DNA from: Streptomyces sp. CB00455
Lineage (GTDB): Bacteria > Actinomycetota > Actinomycetes > Streptomycetales > Streptomycetaceae
NCBI RefSeq assembly: GCF_001905445.1
Contig: NZ_LIVQ01000017.1
Span: 1 to 45,208 of the forward strand
DNA length: 45,208 nucleotides
Direction of reading: 5' to 3'
Made by a program: the position numbers and the translations under genes
Notes under the pieces: generated by a model
The model's database searches: none
Told to the model about the DNA's origin: nothing
Seen by the model: the letters and a program-made list of their open reading frames with translations, nothing else
Shown: one piece after another, positions 31,422 to 39,800 of the stretch
How the letters are laid out: every line of letters starts with the position of its first letter
How positions within the stretch are numbered: position 1 is the stretch's first letter

Positions 31422-31460
31422 CCGGCGACGGGCCGCGCCCCTCCTGCGGCCCGTCGCCGG
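31422..31460 (+). terminator. Perfect 15-bp hairpin terminator
   Basis: CCGGCGACGGGCCGC (31422-31436) is perfectly complementary to 31446-31460 with a 9-base loop, 21 bases after the stop of the small secreted protein gene. Confidence 0.8.
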
Positions 31461-31516
31461 GTCGGGAGGTCAGCGCCAAGCTGACCCGGGCCCGGGATGT
31501 CAAAAGACCGTAGGTG

Positions 31517-31650
31517 GGGTGCTCTGCCCGGCAGGGCCTGCACAGGCCGGTGGCCAGGGCCTCGCCGGCGAGCAGGATGCGACCGGAGCACTCTCTGCAT
31601 GCGCCGCGGGGGTGTGGGTTTCGGTAAATGCCGGTGGCGGGCCTGCTGTT
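31517..31650 (-). pseudogene. Fragment with a paired-CxxC zinc-ribbon-like motif
   Basis: One minus frame reads GIYRNPHPRGACRECSGRIL and GLCRPCRAEHP, a CxxC...CxxC arrangement that looks like a small zinc ribbon. There is no credible start or end and the surrounding frame is not protein-like. Listed as a possible remnant only. Confidence 0.3.
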
Positions 31651-31767
31651 CGGCAAGGTCCAAGAGTGTCGCGTGCCTAAGGCGGGCTTCGGTTTCGGCG
31701 CGCGCCTGGTCTGCGTCCATGTGGTGGCTCTCGGCCCGGACGGCTGCTGGCGCGGGTGGTCCACGGC

Positions 31768-31914
31768 CCGCTGCGCGCCGGGCTGGTCCTGATCGTGATC
31801 GGCTACGTCCTGAACCTGGTCTACGACGCACGCAACACTCCGGCCACCCATCTCATCCGCACTCTCATCGAAGGGGGAGCCAACGTCAAGGTGCATGATC
31901 CACTCGTGGCCGTT
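31768..31914 (+). pseudogene. Fragment of a nucleotide-sugar (UDP-glucose-type) dehydrogenase
   Basis: Reads RAGLVLIVIGYVLNLVYDAR then NTPATHLIRTLIEGGANVKV and HDPLVA. This matches the opening of the C-terminal UDP-binding domain of UDP-glucose/GDP-mannose dehydrogenases (VLVIGLAYK...D.R.SPA..LI..L...GA.V.VHDP). YKxxxxD is degenerate (VLNLVYD). No other part of the gene is present. Confidence 0.55.
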
Positions 31915-32055
31915 ATCCTTGGCGCAGCTGGTCCCGGAGGCCGGCGACAGGAAGTCACCCGCCCCACCCGCCGACGCGGGCGAGGCCGTGGCGACCACGG
32001 CCCCCGCCGCGACCGCCGTAAAGATGAATCCGGTGTGTGTCTTGTGCGTGGTCAT
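31908..32055 (-). pseudogene. N-terminal fragment of a small secreted protein
   Basis: ATG 32055 starts MTTHKTHTGFIFTAVAAGAV, a signal peptide ending ASPASAGG, followed by AGDFLSPASGTSCAKDNG, the start of a common small secreted Streptomyces protein. After about 49 codons the frame enters sequence belonging to the oppositely oriented dehydrogenase fragment, so the gene was cut at about 31908. Confidence 0.5.
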
Positions 32056-32264
32056 GCCCTGCCAACCACCGACGACTTCACGGCGTCACTCGCCGACTCG
32101 GGCGAGGCCGCCGCTCCATGTGCATGAACGGGAGCGTAGATGCACCCCCTGACACCCGCTGTCCAGGGGTTCCCGACCGGGTCGGTTCGCCTCAGAACGG
32201 GAGAAGCGATCCCCGGGGGGCTTTCTGCGATAACCAGCTGCTCCGTCGGCCTCGGCGCCGGCTC

Positions 32265-32353
32265 GACCTGCCCCTCGCACGCGGGGTTGAACCTCGCGTA
32301 CCGTCGTCCGTCCAGGTTCCCGCGGCCGGCTCCCTCGCATGCGGGGAGGAACC
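32265..32353 (+). CRISPR. Possible two-unit relic of a type I-E CRISPR array
   Basis: CCCTCGCACGCGGGGTTGAACC (32272-32293) recurs as a 19-of-22 match at 32332-32353, exactly 60 bases apart, which equals a 28-29 bp repeat plus a 31-32 bp spacer. The CCC(C)...GCGGGG palindromic core and the GAACC end resemble Streptomyces type I-E repeats. No third clear unit and no cas genes are visible, so this is at best a degenerate remnant. Confidence 0.3.
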
Positions 32354-32500
32354 CGAGAGACCGCGCCGCATGCGCCCGCTACGGAGGCACCGCTGGCTCT
32401 TCGGTGCGGGCGTGACCGATCAGCCTCAGGAGCGCCGCCGGCCCGTGCTCAATGCCTACGTGTGGCGGGATCCCCGCAGCTCACTGGCCTGCACATGGCG

Positions 32501-33175
32501 TCAGCTGTCGTCGTCCTGGCCGTCGTCTTCGTGCAGGCGCTGCTCCAGATCGCTCACCCAGCGCTGGGCCCAGGCGCGGAGCTCGGCCGTCTCGTCTTCG
32601 GTGAGGCCGTAGGCGGCGAACTCCTCGTCGTCGGCCCAGTCCGCGCCGGCGAGGCGGTCGCGCAGGTCGTGGAGGCGGAACTCGTCGCGCCCGTGCCGTC
32701 TGCCGAGGCGCTCCAGCTCGTTGGTGGTGCGGTGCCGGGAGGCCGCGTGCACGTCGATGAGGTCGCGGACGGCGCCGCGGTCGGCCAGGGCGCGGACCTT
32801 GGTGCCGATGACGGAGTCGAAGGCGAGGACCGGCCCGTACTCGGTCTGAGCCGGCGGGGTCCAGAAGTGTTCCTTGAGGACGTCCACCTCGCACTCCTCG
32901 CCGGTGTCGGGGTCGGCTGCCATCAGGCGGGCAGTCAGGGCGTCCACGTCGATCACGCGCACCTGCCAGCCCCGTGCGGTCAAGCCCCGCTCGAGGTCCG
33001 CGACGATCTCGGCCATGGGGGCCGGGTTCTCGGTGGCCACGTCCAGGTCCTGGCTGAGCCGCTCGACGAGGCCGTGGGCCTGAACGGCGTACCCCCCGGT
33101 GATCACGAGGGGGTAGGGGGCGCCGATGTCGATGACGGCGGCCAGGAGCCGCCGGTGCAGGTCGCTCAGGTTCAC
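32501..33175 (-). CDS. AbiEii/AbiGii-type nucleotidyltransferase (toxin)
   Basis: 224 aa from GTG 33175, which overlaps the upstream stop (GTGA). The nucleotidyltransferase core is VITGGYAVQAHGLVERLSQD then LDVAT (Gly27-Gly28, Asp43-x-Asp45), followed by MAEIVADLERGLTARGW and ECEVDVLKEHFW, as in AbiEii/MenT-like proteins. The C-terminus is acidic (HEDDGQDDD). Such enzymes modify tRNA or other targets in toxin-antitoxin or abortive-infection systems. Its coupled upstream partner does not look like AbiEi, so the pair may be a variant arrangement. Confidence 0.8.
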   Translation of the reverse strand: MNLSDLHRRLLAAVIDIGAPYPLVITGGYAVQAHGLVERLSQDLDVATENPAPMAEIVADLERGLTARGWQVRVIDVDALTARLMAADPDTGEECEVDVLKEHFWTPPAQTEYGPVLAFDSVIGTKVRALADRGAVRDLIDVHAASRHRTTNELERLGRRHGRDEFRLHDLRDRLAGADWADDEEFAAYGLTEDETAELRAWAQRWVSDLEQRLHEDDGQDDDS

Positions 33176-33537
33176 GCTGCGGCGGATTCGGTGGTCGCCA
33201 GCTCGGGGAAGGCTTCCTCCCACACCTGCCGCAGATGCCTGCTGATCAAGGTGCGCAGGACGGGCCACTGGGCCAGGAGGAGGTCGCGGTTCAGCAGGGT
33301 GACAAGGTCTTCGTGCTGTCCTTCGGCCAGGACGGTGCGGTACAGGCCCATGCGCAGGCGGGGACGGTCCAGGTCGTAGGCGCGCAGTCCGGACCAGGCC
33401 ACGTGCAGGGGCAGCTCGACGACGCCGTGCCGCGGACCTGCGAGTTTCTCCAGCGAGGCGGGCAGCCGGCCCGCGTACCGTGCGTGCAGTACCTCGGCGG
33501 CCGACGGCGCCGCGCTGCTGGAGGAGAGCGTGACCAT
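33172..33537 (-). CDS. Putative antitoxin/partner of the AbiEii-like protein
   Basis: 121 aa from ATG 33537 (MVTLSSSSAAPSAAEVLHAR). Mostly helical with segments RYAGRLPASLEKLAGPRHGV, VELPLHVAWSGLRAYDLDR, LRMGLYRTVLAEG and TLISRHLRQVWEEAFPELA. No typical AbiEi winged-helix is obvious. The overlapping stop/start with the toxin gene indicates stoichiometric co-translation, the usual arrangement for an antitoxin. A TATA-like -10 box sits 7 bases upstream of the start, implying a leaderless mRNA. Confidence 0.65.
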   Translation of the reverse strand: MVTLSSSSAAPSAAEVLHARYAGRLPASLEKLAGPRHGVVELPLHVAWSGLRAYDLDRPRLRMGLYRTVLAEGQHEDLVTLLNRDLLLAQWPVLRTLISRHLRQVWEEAFPELATTESAAA

Positions 33538-33544
33538 GGACCCG

Positions 33545-33550
33545 ATTATC
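33545..33550 (-). promoter_or_regulatory. Putative -10 box (GATAAT) giving a leaderless transcript
   Basis: GATAAT on the minus strand lies 7 bases before the ATG at 33537, so transcription would begin at or next to the start codon. No convincing -35 box is visible at 17 bases upstream. Confidence 0.45.
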
Positions 33551-33903
33551 CCGTGTCCCGTCCGTCTCCGGTACCGCAGACGCGGCACTCCGCCCCGAGG
33601 GCTACACCGGCGCACCGCGGGTCTGCCGACCCATCCCGGTCCGTGCCGAGATCATCCTGGCCCGTGCGGAATCGAGCGACTGCAAAGGGTCTTCCATGTC
33701 TCATGTACGCGGTCGACCGCCGCAAGGGTGCCGACCGCGCAGAAGGAGTCACAGGCCCACAAGGGGCACGTGCCTGCGTCTCGCGCTCCGGTTCACGGAC
33801 TGCCCCAGACGCGCAAGGTTCCGAAACTGGCGAGCGCGCGTCCAAAACCGTGGGAGCGCGGGCCCTCTGCGGAGCGGCTGGTCCGCAGCCGTAGGACATG
33901 AGG
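33551..33903. other. No supportable gene
   Basis: Open frames on both strands here are Arg/Pro/Gly-rich without domain motifs or ribosome binding sites. It may be decayed coding DNA; I recognise nothing in it. Confidence 0.4.
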
Positions 33904-33928
33904 AGGGCCCGGCCATCAGCCGGGCCCT
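33904..33928. terminator. Perfect 10-bp hairpin
   Basis: AGGGCCCGGC (33904-33913) pairs with 33919-33928 around a 5-base loop. It lies 13 bases beyond the end of a possible small minus-strand membrane-protein gene (33942-34142). Confidence 0.6.
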
Positions 33929-33941
33929 GCTGGGAGCCGGC

Positions 33942-34142
33942 TTACCGGGGTAACCCGGACGGCGAGCTGACGGTGGTGGCGGGGGCCGACGGGTTCGAGG
34001 TCTGCGGCGTGCCGCCGCCTCCGCCGCCGAGTGCCGCCAGGGTCAGGATGAGGATGAGCAGCCCCCCGCCGCCTGCGGCAGCCGCGGCCGCCGGCGTCCC
34101 GATCCGCCGACGGTGAGGCCTTCCCGCTGGCAAGCCGTACAT
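33942..34142 (-). CDS. Possible small membrane-anchored protein (66 aa)
   Basis: From ATG 34142: MYGLPAGRPHRRRIG, an Ala/Gly run, then a hydrophobic segment GGLLILILTLAALGGGGG and a Ser/Thr/Pro tail to the stop. A basic patch before a single membrane helix is plausible for a small anchored protein, and a terminator hairpin follows. However, its first 20 codons overlap the Rhs tail on the other strand and low-complexity GC-rich DNA can mimic this, so it may not be real. Confidence 0.3.
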   Translation of the reverse strand: MYGLPAGRPHRRRIGTPAAAAAAGGGGLLILILTLAALGGGGGGTPQTSNPSAPATTVSSPSGLPR

Positions 34143-34989
34143 CTCGGCGTACGCGTACGCGGACAACTCACCCACCCGTTTCACCGACCCGACCGGCCGC
34201 ACACCCGACGACCCCGACGACGGCAAAATCCATTCCTTCGGCCAGGCCGCCAGCATCATCGGCGAGGGTCTGGTTGAAGGGGCCAAGCTGCCCTTCCAGT
34301 TCATCGGGGACATCTACCACGCCCTCAGGGGCCAGAACGGTGGCACCGGCGGGTTCGTCGACAAATACCTTCCCGTGCGGCCGGCCTACCGCCTCTACCG
34401 AGCCGCCGAGATGTTCCGTGACCAGGGCTGCGAGGAGCTTGCAGACCTCTACAGCCATACGGCAGACGAACTCGCACAGCAGATTGCCGTCACGGGAATT
34501 GCCGGGCTGACCGGGTGGAGGCGGGCAGCAGTCAATCCGAGCGGGGTGGCTGCCGAGGCGGGCCCGGTCACGAGACTCTTGTACGGCGCGCGCAGAGGGG
34601 AAGGACTTCCCGGCTTTGCCGGGGTCAAGATCGATCGGCGTCCGACCGTCACCGAGCTGGAGAACATGACGGTCAAGCATGACGTTGAATTTGCTGTGGT
34701 CTACAAGCTGGGGCCTGGCCCTGGGGGGAGAGGCGGCCAGTACACCCTGTATTCGGGGCAGGTCGCGCGCGTAAGGGTACCGGTCACCGCCGACAGCATT
34801 CTGATCTACCATACACATCCGAGGGGTACCCGGTCACCCAGCACGGCCGACATGGACCTGCTGGAGTTGTTCGAAATGGCGGGGTCGCCCATGCGCTCCT
34901 CAAAGATTGTTCCAGTAGGCTCTGGAGGAGTCGTGACAACCTTCACGAAGGATGGCACTTCGGAATTCTCGGAATGGAGGCCTTGGTGA
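34117..34989 (+). pseudogene. Rhs C-terminal fragment with JAB/MPN metallopeptidase-like toxin domain
   Basis: The frame opens right after a stop at 34114 with GLPAGKPYISAYAYADNSPT then RFTDPTGR, the signature end of an Rhs/YD-repeat core. A linker (IIGEGLVEGAKLPFQFIGDI; ELADLYSHTADELAQQI) is followed by a toxin: VEFAVVYKLGPG, then SILIYHTHPRGTRSPSTADM. HTHP...S..D is the exact JAMM zinc motif (HxH-x7-S-x2-D) with a Glu upstream, so a JAB-type isopeptidase/deubiquitinase-like toxin. Everything 5' of the YD-repeat end is missing; the first possible start inside is GTG 34375. An orphan toxin cassette with its immunity gene downstream. Confidence 0.65.
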
Positions 34990-35198
34990 CGGGCATGCAG
35001 GATTACGACCACTTGTGGGACGGATCCGAAGAAGGATGGGTCGTCATCAGGACCCGATCCGGCGGCACCGTCTACAACTGCCAGTCCCAAATGGCACTCC
35101 TGATCGAGGACGAGGACGAGCGGGCTCAGGTACTGCAGCAAATGCAGGAGCATGGGCGCCCGTTCCTCGATGCCATTCCCAAGCGGGACTCTGCGTGA
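34986..35198 (+). CDS. Putative immunity protein for the JAB-type toxin
   Basis: 70 aa from GTG 34986, overlapping the toxin stop (GTGA). Sequence MQDYDHLWDGSEEGWVVIRT and MALLIEDEDERAQVLQQMQE is small, acidic and alpha/beta, as many immunity proteins are. I do not recognise the family by name. The overlap and the following terminator (35226-35258) support a toxin-immunity pair. Confidence 0.65.
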   Translation: MTGMQDYDHLWDGSEEGWVVIRTRSGGTVYNCQSQMALLIEDEDERAQVLQQMQEHGRPFLDAIPKRDSA

Positions 35199-35225
35199 AC
35201 TGAGTTCGGTGCGTAGCAGGACCGT

Positions 35226-35258
35226 TGTGGCCCGGACCGCTCGGCGATCCGGGCCACA
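35226..35258 (+). terminator. Hairpin terminator after the immunity gene
   Basis: TGTGGCCCGGA (35226-35236) pairs perfectly with 35248-35258; outer bases AGCAGG and CCTGCT extend the stem after an internal loop. Confidence 0.65.
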
Positions 35259-35390
35259 CCTGCTTTCGGCTGGTCCACAGCCGTCCAGACCTCTCGATCA
35301 TTCGGCGGCGTGTAGCGGATACCGGGCCTGGGCTTTCCTGAGGCTGATCCTTTGGAGTGGACACCCTGACAATGGATCTTGACGGTCCAG

Positions 35391-35460
35391 GGAGGTGGGT
35401 TTCGAGTCGGTCGAGGGCCATGACGGCGAGGTTGGCGAGGCTGCGTTTGACGTGGGCCCA
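35391..35460 (-). pseudogene. Fragment of an IS630-type transposase C-terminal region
   Basis: Reads WAHVKRSLANLAVMALDRLE then THL, matching the segment after the catalytic Glu in IS630-like DDE transposases (W..LKR.LANLA...L..L). Only about 23 codons remain; it differs from the three IS630-family elements elsewhere in the window. From 35259 to 35390 nothing else is recognisable. Confidence 0.4.
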
Positions 35461-35467
35461 TAGACGC

Positions 35468-35497
35468 AGAGCGCCCCTCCGGAGGGAGGGGCGCTCT
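35468..35497. terminator. Strong 13-bp hairpin
   Basis: AGAGCGCCCCTCC (35468-35480) pairs perfectly with 35485-35497 around a 4-base loop, 30 bases beyond the stop of the minus-strand immunity gene at 35527. Likely the terminator of the large toxin/immunity operon. Confidence 0.8.
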
Positions 35498-35526
35498 GGT
35501 TGTGCGTACCGGTTAGGGCAGGTGGG

Positions 35527-36846
35527 TCAGATGCGCTGCACCAGGTGGTCGACCGAGAAGAGGAGGTGGTCCTCGCCGTAGTGGAAACGGCCGGCGAGGG
35601 CCTCGTAGCGGGTGTACTGCTCCTCGGTGAGCGGAAGCTGGAGGACCTCCACTGTGCGCAGGAGCAAACGGAACGCGAGGTCGGGGTCGACCTGGGTGGC
35701 GACCTGTTCCAGGGCTTCCATGACCGTGGTGCCTTCAATGGGGTGGAAGCCGGGGCTGACCGCCCTGCTCGCGGCGAGGGATGACATGCCCCGGATCTCG
35801 CGCAGGACCTCGTCGCCGGCACCGGTGGCCGGCGGCGGGGCCGCCGGGACGTAGGCGGGTGCGACCTCGGTCAGGTGCTCCTCGCACACTTCGGCGACCT
35901 GCTCCAGCCACTCCCGGCCGCCGACGCCGAACCGGTCGATGCTGTAGCCACGGTCCGTTGCCGCCAGCCACAACACGGTGATCGCATCATCGGACAGGCC
36001 GGGGGCGAGCACCCGGCGGGTGTCCTCCAGGAGTACCGCCGCCTCCGAGCCCGGAGGGCGCTCGTAGCCGTCCGCCTTGACGGCGGCCGCGACTGCCCCG
36101 CGGGGCGTGCGGTAGTCCCAGCCCGCCGTGAACTGCCTGGTGAGTTGGGAGAGCCCGAAGTCCCCGTTGATGCCCTGCCGGAAGGCAGCGCTGACCGGCG
36201 GCCAGGTGATCGCGAGGCCGTCGTGGACGGCGCCCGGTGGGAAGCCGAACTGCCAGCCGAGGGCCACCAGGCGGCGGTACTGCCCGTATGGGACGGGCAC
36301 GGAGTGCGCCTTGAGCGCGCGGAGCAACAGGCGCATGCCGAGATCGGCGTCGGCGCCGGTCACCACTTGCTCCAGGCAGTCGACAAGCTTCGGCAGCGGA
36401 GAAGCGCCCGCCAGGGCCGGGGCCGTGACGCGGAGTTCCGCCACGACCGCCTGGCACAGCCGCGAGTCCCGTACCGGCCGCACAGGCGGCGGGGTGAAGG
36501 ACCCCTTGCTCTGCCGGAGCCGTACCGTGGACACCTCCGAGATCCGCTCCAGCCATTCACGGCAGGTCATGCCGTGGCCGGTCGGGTCGAAGGCGCTGCC
36601 GGTGGAGGCCAGCCACACCGTGCGCAGGACTCGCTCCGGGAGCTCGGACGCCAGCAGGCGGCGGGCGTCCTCCCCCAGCTCGATGGCCTCCTCGCCCTCT
36701 GACCGGTCGGCCAGCTCCTCCGCGAACCCGAGCGCGGCGGCCGGGCCGGTGGCGGAGCCGGGACGGCTGAGGCGTTCGGTCAGGGCGGTCAGACCGAAGT
36801 CCTCGCCATAGCCGAGTTCGTAGTACGCAGGACGTTCCCCGGTCAT
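35527..36846 (-). CDS. Putative immunity protein with an internal duplication
   Basis: 439 aa from ATG 36846. It overlaps the stop of the large toxin gene (ATGA). Two halves resemble each other: REWLERISEVSTVRLRQ and REWLEQVAEVCEEHL; LVDCLEQVVTGADADLGMRL and VMEALEQVATQVDPDLAFRL, each followed by LLRAL/LLRTV and a PYGQYRRLVALGWQFGF / LTEEQYTRYEALAGRFHYG block. So a unit of about 200 residues was duplicated. No enzymatic motifs. Position directly after a Hint toxin argues for immunity; the large size is unusual for such proteins, though two-domain immunity proteins are known. Confidence 0.6.
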   Translation of the reverse strand: MTGERPAYYELGYGEDFGLTALTERLSRPGSATGPAAALGFAEELADRSEGEEAIELGEDARRLLASELPERVLRTVWLASTGSAFDPTGHGMTCREWLERISEVSTVRLRQSKGSFTPPPVRPVRDSRLCQAVVAELRVTAPALAGASPLPKLVDCLEQVVTGADADLGMRLLLRALKAHSVPVPYGQYRRLVALGWQFGFPPGAVHDGLAITWPPVSAAFRQGINGDFGLSQLTRQFTAGWDYRTPRGAVAAAVKADGYERPPGSEAAVLLEDTRRVLAPGLSDDAITVLWLAATDRGYSIDRFGVGGREWLEQVAEVCEEHLTEVAPAYVPAAPPPATGAGDEVLREIRGMSSLAASRAVSPGFHPIEGTTVMEALEQVATQVDPDLAFRLLLRTVEVLQLPLTEEQYTRYEALAGRFHYGEDHLLFSVDHLVQRI

Positions 36847-39800
36847 GGAGCCACCCCTGTGGGAAATGCGGTCATGATGGCGTATCCGCCACGTCCCTGG
36901 CCGCTGTGACCCGTAACCTTCATCAGTTTCAGCGTGACCTGGTTACCGGCATTGGTTACCGTTACACCGTCCGTGTGGTACGTCTTCCCCAAGGACTGAA
37001 GGGCGGGATAGGGCCGTGAGATATCCAGGACCACTTCTCCGTCCCTCGCTTTGGCGACCTTCTGCTGGAACTTCTTCAGCTTCTCCATGTCCCGCACCCT
37101 CTGGCCGTCCTTCACGACGGTGAAGTAGTCCTCGAAGACATATTCGATGGCCTTCTGGGCGGTCTCCTGGCTGGTCCACACCGTCTTCGGCACGCCCTTG
37201 TGTTGGGCCAGGGCGAACGCTTCGGTCGGAGTCGGAAGCACGTGCTCCCTGAGGGCGTGCATCTCGCCCGAGTCCTTGTACTTCGAAAGGGCCGGCAGGA
37301 GTTCGTCGTTGAGGTTGAGGCAGTTGTGCACGAGCACGTCCGACGCCCGTGCGCCCTCGGCGCCGACGTAGAAGGTGTGCGTGCCGCCGACCGTGAGGTC
37401 GTGGACCTGCCGGGATGCCGCGTCGGTGTCGCCGCGTATCCCTGCCACCGCGATCCGCTCCCCGTCCGGGCGCAGCAGCCGGTCTCCCGGGCGCAGGTCC
37501 GAGGCCAGGATCCAGCCGCGCTTCTCGGCGTAGATCTTGTGGCCGGGGGTGGTGTCCAGGCTGGTGCCGTCGGTGAGGCCGATGGTGACCAGGCCGTCGG
37601 CCGCGTGCTGGTAGGTGTCGGTGACCGGCTCCGAGCGGACCGTCCCGGTGACCGGGTCGCCGGCCAGTACCGCGTCGCCCACCCGGAGGGAGCTGATCGG
37701 GCGGTGTGATCCGTCCGCCATGAGCACGGGTGTGGTGGCCGGGAAGCTGTTCCTCTCGCACTTGGTGAAGATCGATTCAGCCAGGTTGGCCTCGTACTCG
37801 ATGGCCGCCAGGGCCTCCGGGTTGAGCCTCAGCGAACGCAGGGCCCGCAGGGCGTCGGCGATGCCGATTCCGGTGCGCATGGCGGCGTCGGCAGCCATGA
37901 TGCCCTCGGCGATGGGCTTGAGGATCTTCCCCGAGAACAGCAGGGCGACGTCCAGGGCCGCCCAGGCGCATCCGCCCCAGCTGCCGCCCTCACCACCGGG
38001 CCACAACTGTGCGCACTTGATCCAGTGCCCGAAGAGGATGTCCACCGGGTTGATGCCCGACTGATACTCGCCGATCGAGATGGTGTGCGTGATCTCCTGG
38101 GACAGTTCGTCCGTCGGGTACTCGCCCAGATACTTGGTCTCGTTGGCGGGGCATCTGCCGGTCGACGGGTCCGGGGCGTCGGCCGAGCACAGGTACAGAT
38201 CGAGGAAGGCCTTGTACCGGATCTTGATGGTCATCGTGCAATCGCCCTTGTAGAAGAGCGCGTCGATCCACCCTTCGCAGCCGGCCGTCTTCTTCAGGGT
38301 CTGCGGAGCACCGATCTGCTCGGTGCGGTTGACCAGGTAGAACATGCGTCCGATGGACGCGCCGACACCGTCGGGGACGGTTCCGGCGTCGATCTGCTTC
38401 GCCTTGGCGGCCTTCTCCGCCCTGTCGGCCGCTTCCTGGGCCTCCTTGGCGTACTTGTCCGCGTCCTTCGCGGCCTGTTCGGCCTCGGTCGCGGCAATGG
38501 CGGCGCGGTCGGCGGCCGCCCGGGCGCTCTTCGCCTCCTCTTCAGCTCGAGTCGCCGCCGCGCGGGCCGCGGCGGCGTCGAGGGCCGCCTGGTCGGCGGA
38601 GTCCCGGGCCGCCTTGGCGTAGCCCTCGGAGCGTCCGGCTGCCTGGTCCGCGGCCACTGCGTCCGCCGCGGCCTGGCCGGCGAACTCGGTGCTGCGGGCC
38701 AGCGACGCGGAGGCCATGGCTGCCGACTTCGCGGCGTCAGCCGAGTAGCCAAGAGCCTCCTTGGCGTAGGTACGGGCGTCCGAGGCATGCTTGGCGGCGG
38801 TCGCCGCGTGCTCGTACGCGGCCTTCGCGTCACCCTGCGCCTGGTCGGCGATGACCTTGGCCGAGGCGGCTTCCTCCTGCGCGTTCTTGGCGTGCGCGTC
38901 GGCGATGGCTTTCTGCTGTTCCGCGATGCTCTTCGACGCCTGCCCGGTCAACACAACCAGTTCGGCGGCCGAGTCGGTGGTGACGTAGGGCGAGCCGAGC
39001 TGGATCGCGTCGTTCGCGGGCTTTGCGACCTGTGCGGCCGCCTTCCCAGCGTCCACTGCGGCCTGGGCGGTCACGTGTGCGTAACCCCCCGCCTTCGCCG
39101 CAGCGGCCCGGGCCTTCCCGGCCTCCGCGCTCGCCATGTCCGCCAGGGTCTTGGCGGCCTTGGCTTGCGTGTCCGCCGCGGTGGCCTGGGAGACGGCCGC
39201 CCGCGCGGAGAACGCGGCGCGCTCGGAAGCGCCGATCGCCTCGGCGGCCGCGCTCGTCGCGGTGCGCACGGCGGCGTCCGCCTTCAGCTTCTCTGCCTGG
39301 GCGGCGTCGGCGTCCGAGCGCGAGCGTTTGGCTGCCGCCTCGGCGCGGGTCGCGGCCGCATCGGCCTCGGAGGCGGCCTTCGTCGCCGCGTCGGCCTCGC
39401 CCCGCGCCCTGCCGGCCGCCGTCTCCGCGTCTGTCGCGTACTTGTCCGCCTGATCGGCGGCCGCACGTGCGGCGACGGCCTCCGGGGCGGCATCGAGGGA
39501 GGCGGCGTAGGCGGCCTTGGCGTCCGCCTTGGCGCGCGCGGCGTCGGCCTTCTGTTCCGCTTCCCAGGCGTCGTCGCGCTTGGCCTTGGCGGTATCGCGG
39601 GCCTTGAAGGCGCCGTTCCTGTGCTCGACCGCGGCCGCCTCGGCGGCTTCGGCCTTGGTCCTGGCGTTGCTTGCCTTGGTCCCCTCCGCTTCCGCGTTCT
39701 TCTTGTGCTGGGCGGCTTCGCCCTGCTTGACGGCCGCGGTTTCCTTCTCCTTCTTCGCCGTGGCCTCCTGGGCCTCGGCGGCGAGCCGCTTGGCGTGGGC

